Positions 56,301-64,000 of a stretch of DNA of 64,000 nucleotides are shown one piece after another. Each line of letters opens with the position of its first letter. The first letter of the stretch is position 1. The notes under the pieces are model-generated. The model worked only from the letters and a program-made list of their open reading frames with translations. It did not search any database and was not told where the DNA came from. The stretch comes from Paramacrobiotus metropolitanus. Lineage: Eukaryota > Tardigrada > Eutardigrada > Parachela > Macrobiotidae. The stretch covers positions 620,001 through 684,000 of the forward strand of contig NW_026570293.1 in assembly GCF_019649055.1 (NCBI RefSeq), written 5' to 3'. Made by a program: the position numbers and the translations under genes.

Positions 56301-59300
56301 TTTCTTAAATCTGGATAATTACAACTTCCAGAACGTAGAAATATGTAATAGTTTGGTAAGTAGAACTTCGACATAAGAAAACATTTATCTTTCTTATTTT
56401 CCCACTTTGTCGATTGAGTAAGGTTTGGTCATCTAGTGCGATAGTCGTAGTGCGACTTCCGCATAGCATGTCACTATTCTTAAGTCATTCTTAGGTTATT
56501 CGAGAGGTTATGATGCCATCGAAACGTAGTCACACCGAAAGTAACGTTTTCTTGCCCAAATTAGACCAAAAAAATCGTCGGCCGAAATGAGCTACGGCCG
56601 AACTGAGTGGCGGCCGAAGTGAGTGGCGGCCGAAATGAACGCGGCCGAAATGAACGCAGCCGAAATGAAAACGGCCGCAGTGATCGGTTGCCGAGTCGAA
56701 CGGGGATCACCTTTGGGTAGAAAAGGTCTGACGTTCATAGCTAAATATGCTCCTTATACAAATTGCACAGCATTTTCGTTAATTTTGTAATCTGAAAGCT
56801 CTAACAATAAGGCAAGTGACAACTCAACTGCTTCAACCGGCTATTCATCTATGACGAAGGCGACGAGCACCTTACCAGTTTCCGCAACAGTCTGCTCGCA
56901 AAAAAATCTGAAATCCCGTTGTTCCCGGCATCATAATAAACTGCCAGACAAATTCAGCATTCTTTTGTGTGAGGATAGTAAAACGGACCTCTAACCGTAA
57001 ACAGAGAGCGGCTTCACTTGCGTGCGAAACAGCATAAGCATCCGGAAAGTGTTCACGGATCTCATGTTATTGTATTAGCAAGTGTCGATAAACTGAAATA
57101 TATTGTACTTAAGGACAGTATAAGTAATATATCCATTTACTTATTGGTATACGCAATAAAATAATATAAATTATCCCCCCCCCCAATAGAATTTTATGCC
57201 CCCCCCCCTCAGGGGCAGTACTTCTGAACCCTGAACACCTCTGAACCTTGAACAAGAAACCCCGTACCGAGAGTGTTCAGGGCCGGGAGGTTCCACTGTA
57301 GTAATGTTGATCTTGTTTAGCATGGTCAGGAACATGGGTCGGAAGTTCCCAGTACTTCAGTTCGACTTAGCATGTCAAACTGTATATATACAGTAAAAAT
57401 TGCATTGCCGACCTCGGGGACCCGGGTTCGAGGTTCTCGGGTACTTCCGTTCGACTCAGCACGTCAAACTGTATATAACAGTGAAAATCTTATTATGACC
57501 TCAGGGACCCGGGTTCGAGGTCCCGAGTACTTCAGTTCGACTTCGAAAAATTCCTCCCTCTTTTGACCACAGTAGGATTCCTCCTCTAAAAAATTCCTCC
57601 CTCTTTTGACCACAGTGAAATTCCTCCTCACAAAATTCCTCCCTCTTTTTGACCCTGGCCCAAAAGTATTGCACAATATTATAATTCAGCATATACAGTA
57701 TCTACTAAAATATGTGTTTGGCTAAACAAGTGAATATGACTTAGTATACGAGTACACTCTATAACTACAAAAGGGAAATTGGTCAATCGGTCCGCTGTTC
57801 AAAATCAAATAACGAAATCAATAAACAGCGTACACAATTTATACATTCGGACTGATTCAGTGTGCCTAATCATCAGCACAGGGTTCTAACAGAGAAGTGT
57901 TTTTTCGTGCAATATGCGTTAAAACGAAGTATCTACCATTTTTTAACCACAACGCATATTAAGAAACACTTTCGTTTACAGGGATTCCTTGATTTTGTGC
58001 TCGGTGAATTCGTTAACCAGTTTCTTCGCCGGCTTCGTCATCTTCTCCGTGTTGGGTTTCATGGCGCACGAGCAGAACGTGGACGTGAAGGACTTGGCAC
58101 TGGACGGTCCGGGCTTGACGTTTATCGTGTACCCAAAAGCCATCGCGCAGATGCCGTGGGCGCCGGTGTGGTCCGTGCTCTTTTTCCTTATGCTCATCAC
58201 CCTGGGCATCGACTCCGAGGTAGAGTAACTACATTCTTCCACGCCAGCAATTCAAGTATGCGCTGCAATAATGCTGGCTTTGTGGCAGTTTGTCGGCGTG
58301 GAAGGCTTTGTTACGGCCATCAGCGATATCTTCCCGCAGCTCCGCCGCAAGAGTATCCGTGAATCGTTCATCGCGCTGGTGTGCTTTGTCTACTTCCTCA
58401 TCGGGCTGATTATGGTGACAAAGGTAGGGGAAGCGGTGAAAGTACGGAAAGTGAATTATCCAATGGTTGAATTTAGCGGAGACGGTTGTGTAGGGCGGGA
58501 TGTTCGTGTTCCAGCTGTTTGATAACTACGCCGCATCCGGGCCGACACTGCTGTGGTTCTGCTTTTTTGAATGCGTGGCTATCGGATACGCATACGGTAA
58601 TATTGGTAAAAATAATTTTCGTTCCAGCAGCTATATTATAAATGACAGCATATTAAGAATTCCCATGTCATAATTTTTTAATCTATTTAGCGAAGCATTT
58701 TAAAAATTAAATTGTGTAGTAACAATTTTTCATTTGTTCGCAAATTATTAACAGGGGTGCTTATTTTGTAATATCAGAATAATTTGATTAATTTTTAGTC
58801 GTGTTTTATTCTAGTTAATTTTTTGTTGCAACAGGAGCGGATCGTTTCTACGACGACATCGAGCAGATGATCGGTTTCCGTATCAGTCCATGGTGTAAAT
58901 TCTGCTGGAAATACGTTACTCCCGTCGTCTGTGCCGTAAGTACCGCGCTACTCACCTAAAGTCGAGTAAATAATTTATTGTGCTTATCTGGGTAAGTGTT
59001 TTATGTAGGGCATCTTTATATTCAGCCTGGTAACGTGGTCGCCCATGGAATATTCGGATATTAACTACGTGTTCCCGGCGTGGGCCGAAGGACTGGGTCA
59101 GTTCGTGCCCAGTCATTATCTTTTGCTAGAAAACAATAGCGCAACCATAACGTTATAACGTGAGCAATTGTGGTGATAGGTTGGATGATGGCACTGGCGT
59201 CCATGATCTGCATACCGGGATACATTGCCGTGAAATCCTTCAGTATCGATGTAAGAACCCAGAATTAACTGTATTTGCCAGGTTCAAACTACAATTTGCA

Positions 59301-59597
59301 CGAATTACGAAATACGAAATTGGGCACAAATAGGTACGAAATGGCATGCTAACGCCGGTGGATTAGAGAAAGCTACCGAGATACAATTTATTTATGCAGC
59401 ATAATGGTCTGTGAATTTTTTTAATATCAATTTAATTTATTTAGTTATTAAATTTTTAAAAAAATTTTTTTATTATTGTAGGCAATACGTGTGTTTGTTT
59501 CTTTTTTGCGCAGAAATTCAAGGCCTTGATGGTACCGCAGTTTAACGATCGGCATATGCGTCGCCGTGCCCGGCGACGGAGCAGCATTCGGCGTTGA
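50382..59597 (+). CDS. SLC6 family Na+/Cl- neurotransmitter or amino-acid transporter, 13 exons
   Basis: Exons: 50382-50730, 50971-51021, 51929-52060, 52541-52694, 52761-52913, 53296-53667, 57982-58219, 58289-58423, 58494-58596, 58835-58935, 59009-59096, 59180-59250, 59514-59597. All joins keep frame with GT-AG introns (exon 11 has a weak GTCAGT donor), giving 676 residues, normal for SLC6. Cytosolic N-terminus about 100 residues, then TM1 [20 protein letters not shown], the TM3-4 loop with Cys pair (STCG...NCVTG) and four Asn-glycosylation sequons, TM6 [20 protein letters not shown]7-8 LGIDSEF, and a basic C-tail ([11 protein letters not shown]). TM1 has Gly where monoamine carriers have Asp, so an amino acid, GABA or creatine type is likely. 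It imports its substrate with Na+ and Cl- at the plasma membrane. Intron 6 (4.3 kb) hosts a foldback transposon. Confidence 0.93.
54163..54171 (+). other. Target site duplication, left copy
   Basis: CAAAAGTAT directly precedes the left end of the foldback element at 54,172 and recurs exactly at 57,661-57,669 after its right end. Confidence 0.95.
55651..56690. repeat. Nested inverted repeat built of GGCCGAAATGA units
   Basis: The left block (about 55,651-55,745) has five to six units of TCATTTCGGCC with CG-rich spacers; the right block (about 56,573-56,690) has seven complementary units (GGCCGAAATGA, GGCCGAAGTGA). Unit period is about 16-17 bases. The two blocks are inverted copies about 0.9 kb apart, so they look like ends of a second, smaller element inserted in the first. 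Between them is a TTTCTTAGG microsatellite (55,750-56,010). Confidence 0.8.
56131..56361 (+). other. Exon-like frame inside the nested element
   Basis: The plus strand is open through [40 protein letters not shown] and [20 protein letters not shown], ending ICNSL|GTAAGT, a good donor. The Leu/Asn periodicity is loosely like an LRR-type fold. No start, acceptor or following exon is certain. It may be a captured host gene piece; chance is possible. Confidence 0.3.
57661..57669 (+). other. Target site duplication, right copy
   Basis: CAAAAGTAT, identical to 54,163-54,171. Confidence 0.95.
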
Positions 59598-59770
59598 GCG
59601 GCTCGTAAATTTTCCCTAATGCAGCATGAGCAGATTTGAGATTTTCAAATGGAAATGTAACGCAGTGGAATACGGTGCATATGTGTCATTCTGAGCTTTT
59701 GTTAAATACGCGCTTATAACGTTTCCGGTGCAATATGTTACTGCTTCTTGCCAATGCGGCTTCTTCTTTT

Positions 59771-59776
59771 ATTCCT
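59771..59776 (-). terminator. Poly(A) signal of the convergent Cys-rich gene
   Basis: On the minus strand AATAAA lies about 210 bases after the stop at 59,986. With the SLC6 signal at 59,836 this predicts 3' ends that overlap by roughly 60-100 bases. Confidence 0.5.
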
Positions 59777-59835
59777 CATCGTTTCGGACGACAACTATTA
59801 CATATGTTTTGACTGTGTCATATACAGAGTACTGC

Positions 59836-59841
59836 AATAAA
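59836..59841 (+). terminator. SLC6 poly(A) signal
   Basis: AATAAA about 240 bases after the SLC6 stop. The position is conserved in the decayed copy at 20.73 kb, where it appears on the minus strand. Confidence 0.65.
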
Positions 59842-59985
59842 ATGTCTACTTTTTCCTTTTTTTTTGCCTAACAAAATCACACTGGACGTTACGTCGATTT
59901 TGTTCCGGAATCCGAACGTTTGGGATAAGTATGACTAGAGTTATCGAAAACCTTCAAATTCAGCGTGGGAATGCGCATCCGGTAT

Positions 59986-61307
59986 TTAGCCGGCGACACC
60001 GGAACATATACAGCACTGCGCGGTGCTAGTTGGATTGACCGGATTAGCTGCAACGCAAAAATATCAAAATCAAAACACACATCAAGTATTCCGTGCGCTG
60101 TGCACATAGGCTCACAGCGTTAATTTCTTGATGTGCTTTCATGAACTATTAAAGGTGTTTTACGAAATCTAAAAACCCGTTAGTAAAATTTAGTTTTATC
60201 TTTTAAAAATTTATCATACCCACTATTTTACCTAAGTGGTGGGAGCCTAAGGATGTTTCCAGATACACAGCTTTTAAGCGCACAAACGCGATCTCATTTA
60301 GAGCAAGTACCGTGCAGGAAATCATTTTCTTGTCTGACATATTATTACTTATATTATTTTTCACGGAAACCTCTATGTTGGAAATTTGAAATAAAAGAAG
60401 TTCCAAGCCTTCCGATGCTTGTTGCAACTCTAACCGCTCGGTGTTTGCAGCGTAATGCGAGTTTTATTAGACAGTTTTCAAAACTTTCCATTGTTTTCTT
60501 TTTTCCGTCGCAGAACATGACTTTTTTGCACTACTTCCGGTAAAATTTAGAATATGTAAATTAAATAAACGGAACCTTTTTAAGTAATAACCGTGTTTTC
60601 TTAAATTTTGCTTGTACTAGACGAATGCAGAACTAACGGACCTCTCTTCACGATATACAGAGTACGTACAGAAAAATTGAAGTACGTACAGAAAAACATA
60701 CAGAAAAATTACAGAAAAATTAGAGAAAAAGATATACGTACAGAAAAATTCGACGTAAGTCGAATTTGAAGTAATGCAAGCGTTAATGGGCTGTTTTTAA
60801 AGTGGATAATACAAATTTGACACGTACCACGTTGACAGTTGACGGCGCACAGCACCGTCTGGCAGATATTTCCAGGCAGCGGATCCACAATGGGGCAGGT
60901 TCCACAGTTGGAGTTACAGTTACATGCGCCACCGCCGCCGCCGACCGGAGAGATCTGCGCACCTGTAAGCATAAGCACATACTTCACGCTTTTCCGATAG
61001 AAAACGTAATTATTAATTTATTATTATACTGATTCATATGCAACGCCGGACACGTACCGGCTGATGAGGTGGCTAAACTGGCGGGAATACATGCCCTTTG
61101 TGCACACAGTGCCAGCGGGCACATGCATGTCATCAATGCGCTGTCCTGTACTGTACGCAAACAAAACAACAGTTTATAGTTTTCTCCTGCAATTTTTGCT
61201 CGTTTAACGTTTTAATAATATATAATTCAAGACATACCGGATAAATGCACAGAAATCAGTAGGACCAAAAGGGATAAGACAAGACAGTGCGCTTCCTTGC
61301 TCGCCAT
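59986..61307 (-). CDS. Secreted Cys-rich protein, 4 exons, antistasin-like pattern
   Basis: Exons 61307-61238, 61150-61058, 60962-60828 and 60047-59986, all introns phase 1 with GT-AG sites, encode 119 residues. Exon 1 is a signal peptide (MASKEAHCLVLSLLVLLISV). Exon 2 holds CMCPLALCAQRACIP; exon 3 GGGGGACNCNSNCGTCPIVD and ICQTVLCAVNCQRG; exon 4 NPVNPTSTAQCCICSGVAG and stop. The C-x3-V-x-C-x3-C-x2-G core with a final CC-x-C resembles antistasin-type protease-inhibitor repeats, though the spacing is not exact. Each exon being a symmetric phase-1 unit fits modular secreted proteins. It converges on SLC6, 389 bases from its stop. An inverted, decayed copy of exon 4 lies at 20,563. Confidence 0.75.
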
Positions 61308-61809
61308 GGTTTGTCTGGCCTGCAATTTACGATTTATGGAAAATACTAAACTAATCTTTCTTTAGAAGCGACAAACGGTAACTAATTGCTGCAACAAAAA
61401 GCAGCGGTGCTTTATCCGAAATGCATCAATAATATTGTTAAGTCATGGCGGCACTTTCCGCAATAAACTTTACGAAATGACCGACGATCGTGCTGCATTG
61501 TACTCGTACGTTAATAACGTTACTGTTTGTCGTTCGTCGAAAACAAGCCAATATTTCTCGCGGGCATTTGTTGTTTATGCAGCAGTGGCATTTTGCGCCG
61601 CAACAAAAGTAGCGATGCATATTAATTCTTCGCTGTAGCAGTATTTCCGGTGGATTTGATTTCTGTAAACAAAAATTCAGCGGAGGTTGAACGCCGGCCA
61701 TAAACGTGCGCAGATCGCCTAATTTGATTCCTAAAAAGCGATCACTGAGGACAGTTTAATGTAGCTGTTGTTAGCAGAAATGCCGACCGAGCTGGCGCTT
61801 TGAAAGTCA

Positions 61810-62001
61810 TAAGCTCCCCCCGAAATATAAGCCCATGGGCTTAATTAGATGGTATACAGCCCATATTAGCGAATACCAACAAAGTTAGTTTGAAAAATTG
61901 AAGCCCCCTCCAAATACAAGCCCATGCTCTTAATTGGAGCCCACCCCGTGAGGCGTTGGGAATATTTGTAACCCTCGGGCTCTAATTCGATAATTACGGT
62001 A
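61810..62001. mobile_element. Partial relative of the C-rich MITE
   Basis: The right end CGATAATTACGGTA (61,988-62,001) and internal AAGCCCCCTCCAAATACAAG and CTCCCCCCGAAATATAAG blocks match the style of the element at 18,781-19,241. The left inverted end is missing, so it is truncated. Confidence 0.6.
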
Positions 62002-62316
62002 TCTGTCTACGCTTAACATCGATCGTTAATGAACCGCTCCAAACGCGTGCTATTAAATTATATAAGTAATTTAATAGCTATATATAGCATCGTAAGACGC
62101 ACGGTGTCTGCTCGATCAGTATAAAATCTGACACCTGAAATTTTATCTACTACCGTATTGTACATGCGCTCGCGCCTATTCGCAAACACTGCAATAAATT
62201 TGCCGGACGTTGGACTTTGCCATCGCCAGCCGCACAATCTGCATTTAGAATGAAATATTCCAGAATAACTTATAAAATACGATGCAAACATCTCCAACAA
62301 GAGTCGTTCATGGCGT

Positions 62317-63843
62317 TCAGGTCTGACAATTCGCCTGGTACAGGAATGCAGTTCCATCCATTAGAACGCGTATGCCTTCCTCACCGCACTTGGCTGTAAT
62401 TGCTGCACGAGCGGTGCCGTTGAAATGTGTCAAAGTGTCCGACAGCATACTGCAGAAAAAAGTAAAAATTAATAATATAAAGGGCGGAAATGCAATAGTA
62501 CATACTTTGCAGCGATGCAGGCAGACACCAACCTGCACGCATTTCGCTGAGCAGTGGAAGCGTTGTTAGCCTGTAGATACGGTGAAATGTTTAAATTCAG
62601 CGGAATATTTTCAGTGTTCCGCATGTAGCATTCCACCGTGGCAGGCAGGAAGCGCTGCGGTCCCACCGATGAGTCGCACAATCTCGCGCTGAAGCTATTC
62701 CATGCGGCCATAAACCAGCCGTTTTCATCCTTGGACAGCCGATGCTCCGGGCAGCGTCCGTTCAGGCTGTTTAAGCACTGCCCACTTTCTCGGGCCAGGC
62801 TGCAAAAGCGCAGATTTAATCCTTACCAAGCTAGGTTCAAGGCTCATAGTTCATGTGTAAATTCAAAAAAATATTATCTTTTGTAAAATGATAGTATACT
62901 GCCATAGCATGATTACAAAAATTGTTTCAGCAGTGGTCGATAGGGCGTAACCACACAAAAATTAAATTAGTGCCACACATAATATGAAACTGCATATTAC
63001 AGTGCAATTCCTGGTATAGATTTTTCGGAATTGATGTATTTTGCGCTGATTGCATCAGATATGCCCATGAACCTCGTCAGTTGTCCAGCACTGACTTGGC
63101 CGATGCCACCGCTGCCAGATTGTGAACATTTTTTGATTCGTTATTCGTTTAGTATTTATAATCTGTAAACAACGCTTTATCTGCAAATATCTATACTACT
63201 ACAAATTAACCAATTAGGAATTATAAAATTCACATTAAATTAGCGCGGCATAAATCAACACGCGCGGGATTCAGGTTCGGGGTGCTGGATAACTAAAGCG
63301 GTTCATAAGCATATCTAGTGCAATGCACGCAAATAAAAAAATTCCGGGGCAGCTTTTACTATGGCTCTACTAGTAACTAGACTACTACTCCACTAAATGC
63401 AGTCTATGTTCGGCATAGATTTAAATTTTGTTTGGCCACGCTTTATGACCAAAATTGCAGATGCAATCATTTTTTTAAACATAAAGATGCTACGATAGTA
63501 CGATAGTATACTATTACTTTATAACAGATCAGATTTTTTGAACTTACACCCGGAAAATGCGTCGTGGTTAGCGTCATGTTTCTGTAAATGAATTCCGTCG
63601 TTTCTATAGGCAAAGCTGACCATACCGGCAGAATGTTTCCGCTCGTTGGGCTGTCTGGTTCACCTGCTCATCCGTTACGGGACATTTTCCACGTGAAATT
63701 TCCTTCTCACTCTCATGAAAACCATCCCGCAAAGACCGACAAATTGTTCCCAGTTCGTCGCATGTTTCATCCGCCCATGGAAAAGACACACAAAAGCCGG
63801 TCGGGAGCGCAAATGCCCACAAAAGTAGCGGCGTTAAGGACAT
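62317..63843 (-). CDS. Secreted Cys-rich protein, 3 exons, 214 residues
   Basis: Exons 63843-63626, 62799-62506 and 62449-62317, both introns phase 2, GT-AG. The N-terminus MSLTPLLLWAFALPTGFCVS is a signal peptide. The mature part has about eleven Cys in helix-like spacing: ADETCDELGTICRSL, GKCPVTDEQ, ETFCR, SGQCLNSLNGRCPEH, ARLCDS, VECYM, NACRLVSAC, AKCGEEG and QANCQT at the end. Several Asn-glycosylation sequons are present (NQT, NAS, NGT). The pattern of paired helices with C-x6-C and C-x6-C resembles nematode-type T20D4.11/DUF19-like secreted domains, which is a loose comparison. Same strand as the 119-aa Cys-rich gene. Confidence 0.7.
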
Positions 63844-64000
63844 TTTTACTACTTTAACAAAAATTTACGTTGCTGCAAATCACTTCGATTCCACAGTAAT
63901 GCCGGCGTTGAGTGCCGTCTGGCTTTCGTAATTCGATACCTCGAGTTCTGATTGAGTGGGCAGTTTAAACTACTCGGTAGCATAATTGCATGTAGTTCCT
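63844..64000. other. Upstream of the 214-aa secreted gene
   Basis: No gene seen. Presumably 5' flank of the minus-strand gene starting at 63,843. Confidence 0.4.

Larger units (their letters stand above)
54172..57660. mobile_element. MULE-like foldback element in SLC6 intron 6, 3.49 kb
   Basis: Both ends carry GGCCAGGGTCAAAAAGAGGG and continue as inverted repeats for about 330-430 bases (54,172-54,590; 57,300-57,660). A perfect 9-base target duplication flanks it; 9 bases with long inverted repeats is typical of Mutator-like elements. Each arm is built of two or three GAGGGAGGAATTT blocks plus two to four ~85-base units containing GACCTCGAACCCGGGTCC, TTTTCACTGTATATA and GAGTCGAACTGAAGTAC. 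The interior has no transposase; it contains a nested inverted repeat (55,651-56,690) and two C-runs (57,174-57,208). Confidence 0.9.

Noticed and set aside
57862-58362. 166-residue plus frame overlapping SLC6 exons 7-8
   Set aside because: It reads through splice sites in another frame; the SLC6 frame carries the family motifs.
1-64000. CRISPR arrays or bacterial operons
   Set aside because: No evenly spaced perfect repeats with unique spacers; genes are split by spliceosomal introns, so the DNA is eukaryotic.

Overview
The window is eukaryotic DNA from a small invertebrate. Genes are split by GT-AG introns with consistent phases, intergenic DNA is AT-rich, and remnants of many transposon classes are present. 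The tandem Agenet/Tudor-like plus F-box gene resembles families I associate with tardigrades, so a eutardigrade is my best guess; this is inference, not proof.

Region 1 (1 to about 14,300, minus strand) is an unusually large Ty3/gypsy-like LTR retrotransposon whose 3' end lies left of the window. Reading leftwards it has a putative LTR end and primer-binding site near 13,680, a leader holding ten copies of AAGGTCAC-type motifs, an intact 549-residue coiled-coil ORF, capsid, a Gly/Asn/Gln-rich nucleocapsid-like part, a protease, about 2.9 kb of unknown polar sequence, RT, RNase H and integrase. Everything after the first ORF is broken by frameshifts. The octamer AAGGTCAC (either orientation) occurs about 44 times by eye in 13.1 kb and about twice in the other 51 kb. 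This is the strongest unexplained signal here.

Region 2 (14.4-21.1 kb) has two neighbouring small inverted-repeat elements, a three-exon Agenet-F-box gene on the plus strand, a C-rich MITE abutting its stop codon, and an inverted, decayed copy of the meeting point of two convergent genes that lie intact at 59-60 kb.

Region 3 (21-50 kb) is gene-poor. It holds fragments of a MULE transposase, an astacin protease, a possible Crinkler/RHS-like protein, a second Ty3/gypsy element with LTR remnants, a P-loop ATPase fragment, a Merlin/ISXO2-like transposase, an LRR gene fragment and candidate small secreted proteins. Two long foldback elements, a minisatellite, a hAT-like non-autonomous element and several duplicated repeats lie among them.

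Region 4 (50.4-63.9 kb) is the best genic part. A complete 13-exon SLC6 Na+/Cl- neurotransmitter/amino-acid transporter gene (676 aa, plus strand) hosts, in one intron, a 3.49-kb foldback element with a perfect 9-bp target duplication. Convergent to it is a four-exon, 119-aa secreted Cys-rich gene (minus), followed by a three-exon, 214-aa secreted Cys-rich gene (minus). The 3' ends of the SLC6 and first Cys-rich gene probably overlap.
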